A stretch of 64,000 nt of DNA. It comes from Bacteroidota bacterium (GTDB lineage: Bacteria; Bacteroidota; Bacteroidia; NS11-12g; UBA9320). Shown here in pieces: positions 31,385-40,850 of this stretch. The notes beneath the pieces are model-generated. The model did no database searches and had not been told where the DNA came from. It worked only from the letters and a program-made list of their open reading frames with translations. The stretch spans positions 23,739 through 87,738 of the forward strand of contig JAIBDD010000011.1 in the NCBI GenBank assembly GCA_024679565.1, written 5' to 3'. The first letter of the stretch is position 1. The number at the start of each line of letters is the position of its first letter. The position numbers were made by a program, and so were the translations under genes.

Positions 31385-31785
31385 TTGCCTAATGATTTAA
31401 TGTATTCAAATTCTGTTTTGGTTATTCTAGATACAGAAAGTCGATTGAGTCGTAACATTTCTATTTTAGCCAGTTTTTGGTCTGCTTTTATATCTGCCAA
31501 TGTCACTGGTTTAGAAAACTTCTGTAATGGTTTAATATCTACAACCGACCATCGGTCTCCTTCGGCCGTCGGGTCTGGGTAGTGCTCTTTAATTACTTCC
31601 GCGATTCCAACAATTTCTTTTCCTTCGTTGCTGTGGTAGTAAAAGCATTGATCACCAACCTTCATTTCCCGCATGTTATTCCTAGCCGCATAATTCCTAA
31701 CGCCGTCCCAAAGTGTCCAGCCGTCTTTCACTAGGTCATCCCAGCTATATTTATACGGTTCGGATTTCATTAACCAATACTGCAT
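31381..31785 (-). CDS. EVE domain-containing protein
   Basis: This is a 134-aa single EVE domain (PUA-like fold). It opens with QYWLMKSEPYKYSWDDL and has the signature WDGVRNYAARNNMREMKVGD and the later EVIKEHYPDPTA. EVE and YTH-like domains bind modified bases in DNA or RNA, and the role of stand-alone bacterial members is unsettled. It is the first gene of the EVE-pyrR-pyrB-ansA string and overlaps pyrR by 4 bp, so it is coupled to nucleotide metabolism genes. Confidence 0.9.
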   Translation of the reverse strand: MQYWLMKSEPYKYSWDDLVKDGWTLWDGVRNYAARNNMREMKVGDQCFYYHSNEGKEIVGIAEVIKEHYPDPTAEGDRWSVVDIKPLQKFSKPVTLADIKADQKLAKIEMLRLNRLSVSRITKTEFEYIKSLGN

Positions 31786-31803
31786 GATTTCTTAAAATTT
31801 GTC

Positions 31804-31836
31804 AAAAAAAAATCCCATTCAAAGATGGGATTTTTC
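31804..31836 (-). terminator. Rho-independent terminator of rpsA
   Basis: Arms 31810-31818 and 31825-31833 pair perfectly over 9 bp (loop TCAAAG). The A-run at 31805-31812 becomes a U-run on the minus strand. It lies 29 bp past the rpsA stop and just upstream of the EVE gene. Confidence 0.85.
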
Positions 31837-31864
31837 GTTAATATTTGGAATGTTTTATGCAATC

Positions 31865-34189
31865 TTAATTTGCCATTAGTTCTTTAAGTTGTTCTACCCA
31901 GCCATTTTTTTCAAAGGCTCCAGCTTTACCAACTGTCGTTTCTAATTCTGTTATTTGGTCTGCAGAAAGGTCACTTAATTGCTTGTAGGTTGTGTAACCT
32001 GCTTCAATAAGCTTCTTTTCTAATGCTGGACCAACACCATTTAACTTCTTAAGATCGTCTGCGGCTGAATCTGCTTTAGGGGCAGCTTTTTTCTCAGCTT
32101 TCTTTTCAGTTTTAGGTGCTTCCTCTTCTTTCTTTGAAAGTTTAGCTTCAGCAGATTTTCTGTTTTCTGCTTCCATCTTCGCTTTCAATTGAGCCAAACC
32201 ATCAAGTTCGCCAAGTGTTGAAACGTCTTTCGACTTGTTCAACTTGCTGACAATCTTAGTCGTTTGTTTTTGTGCTTTATGCTTAGCATCAGTTTCAGAA
32301 TCGATTCTTGCACGTTCTTCTTCTTTCCAGATGTCTGTGTGAGAAACGATGATTCTTTTTTGATCCTTGTTAAACTCAATAATTCTGAATTCCAACTCTT
32401 CTTCAACTTTAACAGTTGTTTTGTCTTCCTTCTTGATGTGTTTGTTAGGAGCGAAACCTTCAACACCATACGGTAAAGAAACAGTGCATCCTTTTTCAGC
32501 AACTTCTAAAATAGTTCCTTTATGCTCAGATCCTTCAGTAAAGATGCTTTCGAAAGTATCCCAAGGGTTTTCATCCAGTTGTTTGTGTCCTAAACTCAAT
32601 CGTCTGTTTTCGCGATCGATTTCTAAAACAACAACTTCTAACTCTTCACCTTTTTTAGTGAATTCAGCAGGGTGCTTGATTTTCTTGCTCCAGCTTAGGT
32701 CACTTACGTGAACCAAACCGTCAACGCCTTCTTCAAGTTCTACGAATAAACCATAGTTGGTTAAGTTTCGAACGATTCCTTTGTGTTTGCTTTCAGATGG
32801 GTATTTTGTCTCGATATTTTCCCAAGGGTCTGGTGTCAATTGCTTGATACCTAAAGACATTTTGTGCTCTTCTTTTTCAGGAGTCAAGATAACCGCTTCA
32901 ACTTCGTCGCCAACCTTCATGAAATCTTGAGGATTTCTTAAGTGTTGAGACCAAGACATTTCTGAAACGTGGATCAGTCCTTCAATGCCTGGAGCAATTT
33001 CTACGAAAGCACCATAATCAGCAACTGTTACCACTTTACCTTTAACCTTAGCTTCAACCTTAAGATCTTCACCTAGGCTTTCCCATGGGTGAGCACTTAA
33101 TTGTTTCAAGCCAAGAGATATTCTTTTCTTGTCATCGTCGAAGTCAAGAACAACAACGTTGATTTTTTGATCAAGTTCCAATACTTCTTCAGGGTGGTTA
33201 ATTCTACCCCAAGATACATCGGTGATGTGAAGTAAACCATCTAAACCTCCAAGGTCGATAAAGACACCGAAAGAAGTCATGTTTTTCACAACACCTTCCA
33301 ACACCTGACCTTTTTCAAGCCTAGATAAGATTTCACCTTTTTGCGCTTCAATATCATCTTCGATAAGCGCTTTATGTGAGATAACAACGTTTTTGAAAGT
33401 TTCGTTAATCTTAACAACTTTAAATTCCATTGTTTGACCAACGTATTGGTCGTAATCTCTAATTGGTTTTACGTCTATTTGTGAACCAGGTAAGAAAGCG
33501 TCTAAGCCGTTTACGTCAACAACCAATCCACCTTTTGTACGTGATTTAACATATCCACGAACGATTTCACCAGTTTCTTGAGCTGAAGTAACAACTTGCC
33601 AAGCAGTTTCGGCAAGTGCTTTACGTCGAGAAAGAACAAGTTGACCTAAGTCATCTTCTGTTTCTACGATGTACACTTCTACTTCGTCACCATTGTTCAG
33701 TTCTGGTTGATCTTTAAACTCAGTTCTGTTAACTAAACCATCAGATTTAAACCCGATGTCAATTACAACATACTTTTTGTTGATTGATACAACCTTACCT
33801 TTAACGATGGTTCCTTCTTCAACTGTGTTGAATGTACCGTGGTAAAGTTCTTCTAATTCGGAACGGTTAGAATCGTCATACTGACTAAATCCTTCTTTGT
33901 CCATTGACCAATCAAAAGTAGACTCGTCATGTACCGGATCTGGTACATCATTGTGGTCTCTTTTTGCAGGTGCTTCTTCTTCCTCCTCTTCTTTAGCCGC
34001 CACTTTTGGGGCTTCAGACGTAGGTTCGGCCGTTGCTTCTGCAACCGCTTCTTCAGCTACTGCTTCTTCTTTTGTTGGGTTTTCAGTTTGGTTTTCGGTT
34101 TGGTTTTGAGATTCACTAGAAACATCCTGGGTTTCTACGATTTCTTCGGAAACTTTTGCGTTTTCGATTTCTTTGTTTTGTTCTGTCAA
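31865..34189 (-). CDS. rpsA: 30S ribosomal protein S1 with C-terminal helix-hairpin-helix extension
   Basis: S1 binds mRNA on the small subunit. After a Glu/Ala-rich N-terminal tail of about 100 residues, six S1 (OB) domains follow, recognisable by repeated phrases such as SFGVFIDLGGLDGLLHITDVSW and YGAFVEIAPGIEGLIHVSEMSW. The last is diverged (CTVSLPYGVEGFAP). A charged linker then leads to a terminal HhH-like domain beginning LKKLNGVGPALEKKLIEAGY. The longest frame opens at a TTG (34219), but that codon is inside the promoter -7 box. I therefore place the start at the in-frame TTG at 34189, with the ATT codon at 34195 as an alternative. There is no nearby in-frame ATG. An unusually strong AAGGAGG precedes both. 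Confidence 0.93.
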   Translation of the reverse strand: MTEQNKEIENAKVSEEIVETQDVSSESQNQTENQTENPTKEEAVAEEAVAEATAEPTSEAPKVAAKEEEEEEAPAKRDHNDVPDPVHDESTFDWSMDKEGFSQYDDSNRSELEELYHGTFNTVEEGTIVKGKVVSINKKYVVIDIGFKSDGLVNRTEFKDQPELNNGDEVEVYIVETEDDLGQLVLSRRKALAETAWQVVTSAQETGEIVRGYVKSRTKGGLVVDVNGLDAFLPGSQIDVKPIRDYDQYVGQTMEFKVVKINETFKNVVISHKALIEDDIEAQKGEILSRLEKGQVLEGVVKNMTSFGVFIDLGGLDGLLHITDVSWGRINHPEEVLELDQKINVVVLDFDDDKKRISLGLKQLSAHPWESLGEDLKVEAKVKGKVVTVADYGAFVEIAPGIEGLIHVSEMSWSQHLRNPQDFMKVGDEVEAVILTPEKEEHKMSLGIKQLTPDPWENIETKYPSESKHKGIVRNLTNYGLFVELEEGVDGLVHVSDLSWSKKIKHPAEFTKKGEELEVVVLEIDRENRRLSLGHKQLDENPWDTFESIFTEGSEHKGTILEVAEKGCTVSLPYGVEGFAPNKHIKKEDKTTVKVEEELEFRIIEFNKDQKRIIVSHTDIWKEEERARIDSETDAKHKAQKQTTKIVSKLNKSKDVSTLGELDGLAQLKAKMEAENRKSAEAKLSKKEEEAPKTEKKAEKKAAPKADSAADDLKKLNGVGPALEKKLIEAGYTTYKQLSDLSADQITELETTVGKAGAFEKNGWVEQLKELMAN

Positions 34190-34199
34190 ATCAATGTGT

Positions 34200-34206
34200 C
34201 CTCCTT
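34200..34206 (-). promoter_or_regulatory. Strong Shine-Dalgarno-like site of rpsA
   Basis: AAGGAGG on the minus strand matches the 16S anti-Shine-Dalgarno over seven bases, which is unusual in Bacteroidota, where leaders rarely use one. It lies 4 nt before the in-frame ATT and 10 nt before the in-frame TTG, so it decides against the frame's upstream TTG as the start. Confidence 0.6.
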
Positions 34207-34216
34207 TGAGCGGCGG

Positions 34217-34248
34217 CAAAGGTATTATTTTGTTTAATTAAATGCAAT
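34217..34248 (-). promoter_or_regulatory. Bacteroidota-type promoter of rpsA
   Basis: On the minus strand TTG (34245-34247) is followed by a 20-nt AT-rich spacer and a perfect TACCTTTG (34217-34224). Transcription should start near 34211, giving a leader of only about 20 nt that consists mostly of the Shine-Dalgarno segment. Confidence 0.7.
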
Positions 34249-34373
34249 ACATTAGAGGCGAAAAAAAATTGACCACCTAAAACCTTGAAAAATGACATTC
34301 AGTTGGCGTTCCCCTCTTGCAAAAAGTCATGCTTGCCTTTAAATTGCAACAATATCAAACAGTAAATCCAGAT

Positions 34374-35717
34374 ATGAAAACAAACCGACTAATACTTTTT
34401 GCTGCAGCCTTAGGTGTTGCAGGATTCTCTCAAGCACAAACCCAAGACGCGGTTAAGGGCTTGAAATGGAACGAAAACACAACCAAATTGGATTTGGTGA
34501 GTGTTAATCCGGCTGACCCAACGGTCATTCAAACTGAAACAGCTATTGTTTTGAGTGCCGATAAAAAATACATGCCCAACACCTTAACACATATTAAGGA
34601 GCATAATGCAATTTACTTCTTTACACAATCTCATTCTGCAATGGTTCGTGGGTTTACACAAAGCCAACAATTAGAGGTAGCGAATGCCGAAACCGGTAAA
34701 ATTTTGCGAAGTCTACCCATCATGAGTACCACAATGATGGCACCATTTATTGTTACAGTGAAAAACCAATTGGGTTTTATCGCTGCGGAGCCAAAACATA
34801 ATGCCTACGGCAACAACGACGATAACATCGCCTTGGTGTTGTTCGATATGAATTCGGGAGAGATGGCGCACCGCATTGAATTGCCAAGTCTTTCTATGTC
34901 GGCAACAGCTACACCATTCGTGGGAACTGCAAGTACAAGAAGTCCCAACGGCTTTAATATGGTTGAGACAGAGGTGTCAATTAGTTCACCTTGTTTCATT
35001 CCAACGTTAAACACTATGGTGTTTGCAGCTAAAGATATCACAGGAGTAAATCGACTCTTTAGAATTGACCTTCAAACGGGTAAACTGATAAGCAAATTAT
35101 CTGTAGGGGTTGATGTTTTAGACATGACGTTCGATGCTGAAAAAGGGTTACTACATGCATTATATGTATCCGAATCAAAGGGAATCCGAACGTTGAACTT
35201 AGGCGAAATGTCTTTGTCTGGGAACCTACTTGAGCATTCTACACAAATTAGAGTGTTAGAGCAAGGGGAAGAAGTTATTGCGGATGGCGAACTAGAATTT
35301 GATGTTGACGCAGCGCTTTTGACTGTAGTTAAAACCCACGACGACAAGCAAATATTTTATACATACGATCTAGAACTAAACTTAGTGAGTCAGAAGGAAC
35401 GCTCTACAATTTCAGGTAATATCGATGTAGAGTTCTCAACTCCAGTCGTATCACCGTCACGTGTAGATTTTGAAGACATGGTTAAGTTGTATCCAAACCC
35501 AGCTACGGATGTGCTGACAATCGAAACTGAGCAGCTAACCAAAGTGAAAAGAATAACTGTGTTTGACAATGTTGGACAGGAGGTGAAAGACGTAGATGTT
35601 CAATCCAATGAATTACTCAATTCAATTGATATCAGTGCGTTGAAACCAGGTATTTATCTGGTTGAGATACAATCTACTGGTGTAACAACACTTACAAAAA
35701 AGCTAGTTGTTCAATAA
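34374..35717 (+). CDS. T9SS-secreted protein with type-A sorting domain
   Basis: I take the ATG at 34374 as start because it places a clean signal peptide (MKTNRLILFAAALGVAGFSQAQ) first; the frame is open 19 codons further up. The body (about residues 22-365) is beta-rich with repeated strand patterns resembling a propeller and no catalytic motif. The C-terminus (about 375-447) is a Por secretion tail: VKLYPNPATDVLTIE, then NVGQEV and LKPGIYLVEI, ending KKLVVQ. The di-haem peroxidase gene begins 22 bp after its stop, so the two may work together. The function is unknown. Confidence 0.85.
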   Translation: MKTNRLILFAAALGVAGFSQAQTQDAVKGLKWNENTTKLDLVSVNPADPTVIQTETAIVLSADKKYMPNTLTHIKEHNAIYFFTQSHSAMVRGFTQSQQLEVANAETGKILRSLPIMSTTMMAPFIVTVKNQLGFIAAEPKHNAYGNNDDNIALVLFDMNSGEMAHRIELPSLSMSATATPFVGTASTRSPNGFNMVETEVSISSPCFIPTLNTMVFAAKDITGVNRLFRIDLQTGKLISKLSVGVDVLDMTFDAEKGLLHALYVSESKGIRTLNLGEMSLSGNLLEHSTQIRVLEQGEEVIADGELEFDVDAALLTVVKTHDDKQIFYTYDLELNLVSQKERSTISGNIDVEFSTPVVSPSRVDFEDMVKLYPNPATDVLTIETEQLTKVKRITVFDNVGQEVKDVDVQSNELLNSIDISALKPGIYLVEIQSTGVTTLTKKLVVQ

Positions 35718-35739
35718 GCGAAATTACAGACATAGTTTT

Positions 35740-36831
35740 ATGAAAATCGCTCAGTTGGTCGTGTCCACTAGGACAGTGTCCACCTATCTTTTAGGGTTAC
35801 TACTCGTTGCCTATTTGTCTGGTTGTGGTCCAGAACCACCACCCGAGGTTATCCCGCCAGGTGGGTCGCAAGGAGATACCACTATAATTGATGTCACCGA
35901 ACTACCAACTCTAATTATTCCAGAAGATAACCCTCTGACCGTAGCCGGGGTAGACTTAGGCCGCCACCTTTTCTATGATAAAATGTTAAGTGGTGATCAA
36001 ACCCAAGCGTGTGCCACATGTCACAATCAAAAACTGGCATTTACAGATAATAACAATGCCGTTAGTGAAGGTATTACAGGTGCCAAAGGAGACCGCAACG
36101 CCATGACCATTTTTAACCTCATGTGGTCAGAAAATCTTTTTTGGGACAGTAGAGCAGGAAGCTTACGTGAACTAGCCACCATGCCGATTGAAAACCCCAT
36201 TGAAATGAATGCTAAGGTGGAAGATGTTTTGGTCCGCTTGAATAATTCGGTCATGTATCAAGATAAGTTTAAGAAGGCCTTTGGGATTGATACAATACAT
36301 AAAGACCACCTTTCGAAAGCGCTCGAGCAGTTTTTACTTTCAATCACATCCGACAATTCTAAGTTTGACCAATTTAATAGGGGAGAGGTTCAGCTTACTG
36401 AGTCTGAACTTAGGGGATTTGATGTTTTAAAAATTAAAGGGTGTTTTAACTGCCATTCATCTTCCTTGTTGCACGATAATGCGTCACATAACACAGCACT
36501 CGATAAGACGCCAAAAGACAAAGGCTTACAAGGTTTTACGGATAATTACGCCGATCGACATAAGTTTAAAACACCATCGTTACGAAATGTGATGGTTTCT
36601 GCGCCTTACATGCACGACGGCCGTTTTGAGACTATTGATGAAGTCATAAGGTTTTATGAAGATGTGATTCCTAATTTGAACTACGAGGCAAATAAGAATG
36701 CATCCGATTCTATGCGCATTGCACCAAGAAATCAGATTACAGAACGTGAAATGACAGACGCTAAAGCATTTTTGCATACCCTAACCGATAATACGTATCT
36801 GACCAATCCGAAGTTTTCCGATCCGTTTTAG
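35740..36831 (+). CDS. Di-haem cytochrome c peroxidase / MauG-family lipoprotein
   Basis: This exported protein reduces peroxide or oxidises a partner using two c-type haems. The start at 35740 gives a signal that ends in a lipobox (AYLSGC). Two haem-binding motifs are visible, CATCHNQ in the N-terminal half and CFNCHSS in the C-terminal half, plus a late APYMHDGRFETIDEVI segment typical of the family. Classical peroxidases and MauG-like enzymes that modify protein tryptophans cannot be told apart here. It follows a T9SS cargo gene by 22 bp. Confidence 0.92.
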   Translation: MKIAQLVVSTRTVSTYLLGLLLVAYLSGCGPEPPPEVIPPGGSQGDTTIIDVTELPTLIIPEDNPLTVAGVDLGRHLFYDKMLSGDQTQACATCHNQKLAFTDNNNAVSEGITGAKGDRNAMTIFNLMWSENLFWDSRAGSLRELATMPIENPIEMNAKVEDVLVRLNNSVMYQDKFKKAFGIDTIHKDHLSKALEQFLLSITSDNSKFDQFNRGEVQLTESELRGFDVLKIKGCFNCHSSSLLHDNASHNTALDKTPKDKGLQGFTDNYADRHKFKTPSLRNVMVSAPYMHDGRFETIDEVIRFYEDVIPNLNYEANKNASDSMRIAPRNQITEREMTDAKAFLHTLTDNTYLTNPKFSDPF

Positions 36832-36854
36832 ATGGATTAATCAAAATTTTATGC

Positions 36855-36890
36855 ATAAAAAAATCCCTAGTGAAAACTAGGGATTTTTTA
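36855..36890. terminator. Bidirectional terminator between the peroxidase gene and groEL
   Basis: Perfect 10-bp arms (36861-36870 and 36877-36886, loop TGAAAA) are flanked by an A-run on the left and a T-run on the right. The hairpin can therefore end both converging transcripts. Confidence 0.88.
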
Positions 36891-36907
36891 TTTCATGAAG
36901 GAGGGGG

Positions 36908-38572
<1,665 letters not shown>

Positions 38573-38588
38573 TTAGTTCGATAATTAG

Positions 38589-38858
38589 TTAGATAATGGC
38601 GAGTATGTCTGATTCTCGCATCATAAGATAATCTGTACCTTCAACGGTGATTTCTGTTCCGGAATACTTACCGTATAAAACAACATCACCATTCTTAACT
38701 GTAGTTGGTTCGTCTTGTTTTCCAGGACCAACAGCTACTACTGTTCCTTTTTGAGGTTTTTCTTTAGCCGTGTCAGGAATGTATATTCCTCCGGCTGTTT
38801 TCACTTCTGCGGGTGCAGGTTCTATAAGAACTCGATCTGCTAAAGGTTGAATTTTCAT
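38589..38858 (-). CDS. groS: Co-chaperonin GroES
   Basis: This is an 89-aa co-chaperonin that caps Gro[20 protein letters not shown] at the start, the mobile loop with [22 protein letters not shown], and the C-terminal ILAII region fit the family. It is the first gene of groES-groEL. Its 163-bp upstream gap should hold the promoter, but only a partial match (TTTG, 19 nt, TATCCTAA) was seen. Confidence 0.97.
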   Translation of the reverse strand: MKIQPLADRVLIEPAPAEVKTAGGIYIPDTAKEKPQKGTVVAVGPGKQDEPTTVKNGDVVLYGKYSGTEITVEGTDYLMMRESDILAII

Positions 38859-38962
38859 ATTTTTATTGAAACTAATTTGTTTAGGATACGGTTTTCACAA
38901 TTTGTGCCAAACGCGTTTTATGTACAAACTGGCAACTCTGTAAGTCAGATTGGCAGAGAACC

Positions 38963-38985
38963 TTAAAATGTGACAGCACATTTAA
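38963..38985 (-). terminator. Weak hairpin downstream of secG
   Basis: Arms 38966-38972 and 38977-38983 (7 bp, 4-nt loop) can form a hairpin about 40 bp past the secG stop. There is no proper U-run, so terminator function is doubtful. Confidence 0.3.
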
Positions 38986-39021
38986 CCCAAAACCAAGGGG
39001 CAAATCTTGCTGAGATAAAGG

Positions 39022-39345
39022 CTATTGCTCGGCAGGGGCGTCTGGAGAGAAAGGTAATGCCTCAGGTAAATCGTTGTTGTCGATTTGCTCCTGAATGACA
39101 GACTTTTCACCCGAGTCATTTGAACTTGAAAGAAACAAGTTGCTTGACATGGTAAGGAATAATAACGCTATGGCTAATCCCCAGGTTAATTTCTCAACAA
39201 TCTCATTTGTGCGTTTTACACCCATTATTTGAGACCCACCCGAAAAGTTGGAAGCGATACCGCCACCTTTTGGTTTCTGAATCAATACGATAAACGTAAG
39301 AGCAACTGAAACGATTATGATTAGTGTTAGTATTAACGTGTACAT
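39022..39345 (-). CDS. secG: Preprotein translocase subunit SecG
   Basis: This small SecYEG component has 107 aa and two membrane helices: residues about 1-21, and about 52-70 after the conserved loop KGGGIASNFSGGSQIMGVKRTNEIVEKLTW. The C-terminal tail is acidic and extended. It is the last gene of a five-gene string (miaB, sigma-54 activator, lptE, TPR protein, secG), starting 2 bp after the TPR gene. Confidence 0.93.
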   Translation of the reverse strand: MYTLILTLIIIVSVALTFIVLIQKPKGGGIASNFSGGSQIMGVKRTNEIVEKLTWGLAIALLFLTMSSNLFLSSSNDSGEKSVIQEQIDNNDLPEALPFSPDAPAEQ

Positions 39346-39347
39346 CT

Positions 39348-40343
39348 TTATTCTAAATTATTATCCTTTTTGATTTTTTCAATCAGGGCTGCAAAATACG
39401 AGAACTTTTGCGGATTTTGCAAACGCAATTTTTCATAAATATCTATGGCATTTTCTGGCCTTCCTTGCTTTACATGGAGTTCAGCAAGTGACTCTGTAAC
39501 CATTTCATCTTCAGTGTTTTCTCTGTCTATTTTGTGAATTTCAGTTCGATCAATGTCGGTCCGAATTCGAGATATGCTGGGTCTGTTTTTAATGAAGTTT
39601 TCAAGAAGTTGACTCGCTTCGGCGCTCATTTTAAGTTTACGTGGTTTCGGTTCCTCTTTTGGTTGGTCATCTTCTAAATCGTCGAGCCACGAGAAAAAGT
39701 CTTGTTTATTCCTTTTTTGTGGAGGTTGCTTCTTTTCCAGTTTAGGGAGTTCAACCAATGGGTCATACGCTTTAGTTGTCCTTTTTGGTTGCGGTTCTTC
39801 TTCTTTTACAATCTTAGATTGAAGCTCGACCAGTGGGTCGTATGTAATTGTTGGTTTTTGTTCTTCCTGTAAGGCTTTCTCTATCTTGTCTTGCTTTATA
39901 ACTTCTGGGGCAAGCTTCGTATCGTCAACCACTTTTTTTGTTTCCTTTTCCTTTTCTTCGGCAACAATTGGTTTAGGTGTTGGGGTAGAAATTTTTGGCG
40001 TTGGATTAGGTTTTGGCTCTATAGTTGGCCGCTTTACTGGTTTCTTGTCAATCGTTTTCTCGATGTCAGTGCCTGGGTTTATTTGTACAATAGAAGAACT
40101 GCCAAATGAAATGGAGTCATGCATGAAGTCGTACAACACCTCGCGATTTCCAGCATATAAACTTGCCGTTTTTATTGACTTTTTCAGTCCAAATTTATTG
40201 TCGTTTTTTAGACATTTAGCTTCAAGTTGATATAAGGCGGAAAACCAAGGGTACTCTTTCTTTAGGGCAGAGATGTCTACCATTTCATTTCCTCCAATTG
40301 TGTCGGAAGTGTGCAGATACGATATGACTTTTTTTGTATTCAA
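39348..40343 (-). CDS. TPR-like protein with charged proline-rich linker
   Basis: This 331-aa protein has a helical N-terminal domain (about residues 1-90, with YPWFSALYQLEAKCL). A long Lys/Pro/Glu-rich linker (about 95-240) contains two similar YDPLVEL segments. The C-terminal end has a TPR-like motif (ELHVKQGRPENAIDIYEKL). No catalytic feature is seen. The start is a TTG directly after the lptE stop (stop and start codons abut), which strongly implies cotranslation. Homologues in Bacteroidota are common but uncharacterised; a scaffold role is a guess. Confidence 0.8.
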   Translation of the reverse strand: MNTKKVISYLHTSDTIGGNEMVDISALKKEYPWFSALYQLEAKCLKNDNKFGLKKSIKTASLYAGNREVLYDFMHDSISFGSSSIVQINPGTDIEKTIDKKPVKRPTIEPKPNPTPKISTPTPKPIVAEEKEKETKKVVDDTKLAPEVIKQDKIEKALQEEQKPTITYDPLVELQSKIVKEEEPQPKRTTKAYDPLVELPKLEKKQPPQKRNKQDFFSWLDDLEDDQPKEEPKPRKLKMSAEASQLLENFIKNRPSISRIRTDIDRTEIHKIDRENTEDEMVTESLAELHVKQGRPENAIDIYEKLRLQNPQKFSYFAALIEKIKKDNNLE

Positions 40344-40850
40344 TTACCAGTTAAGCGCTGCTTTGTTAAATATTTCTTGGGCTAGATTGTCGGAAATAGA
40401 TTCAATGAGGTCTGCTTCAACATCGGCCAATGATTTACTTGCATCGAAGTCTTCAAATTGGGTAAACCTTTGATCAAACTCAAGATTTTTAGCCTTTTCG
40501 CTCACCATTTTAATCTGAACGGATATTTGTAATCTATTCTTTGACGCTGTGGAATTGTCGGCAGCGCCAACAGGGTTAACGCTATAGTCTATAACATTCC
40601 CTTCGATAGCAAAATCTCCATTGTCTGAAATGAGGTTTAAATTAGTTTGTGTGAGGAATTTATTTCTGAGTTTGTCGGTTAGCGTTGGACTCAAGTTTGG
40701 CGCAACAATAGGAGCCTTATTCTCTATAAAAGCAATACTCACTGTTTCTATAGTGTCTGGAAAAGTTACTCCGTTCAAACTGTAGATCCCGCAGGACGTC
40801 CATTGAGTAAGGGCAAAAACGGTGATGAATGCGTATTTAATCCAATTCAT
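40344..40850 (-). CDS. lptE: LptE-like LPS-assembly lipoprotein
   Basis: This 168-aa lipoprotein has the lipobox TSCG (Cys about residue 20). The family partners with the LptD barrel to insert LPS into the outer membrane. The pattern GIYSLNGVTFPDTIETVSIAFIENKAP and the SPTLTDKLRNKF helix fit the Bacteroidota LptE family. It overlaps the upstream sigma-54 activator by 14 bp and abuts the TPR gene. LptD is not in the window. Confidence 0.85.
   Translation of the reverse strand: MNWIKYAFITVFALTQWTSCGIYSLNGVTFPDTIETVSIAFIENKAPIVAPNLSPTLTDKLRNKFLTQTNLNLISDNGDFAIEGNVIDYSVNPVGAADNSTASKNRLQISVQIKMVSEKAKNLEFDQRFTQFEDFDASKSLADVEADLIESISDNLAQEIFNKAALNW

Noticed and set aside
33897..34237. Serine-, phenylalanine- and alanine-rich plus-strand frames opposite the start of rpsA
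   Set aside because: They are mirror frames of the Glu/Ala-rich N-terminal tail of S1 and have no features of their own.
39886..40230. Plus-strand hydrophobic frames opposite the TPR/Pro-rich gene
   Set aside because: Their Phe/Gly/Val-rich text is the reverse complement of the Lys/Pro/Glu-rich linker.
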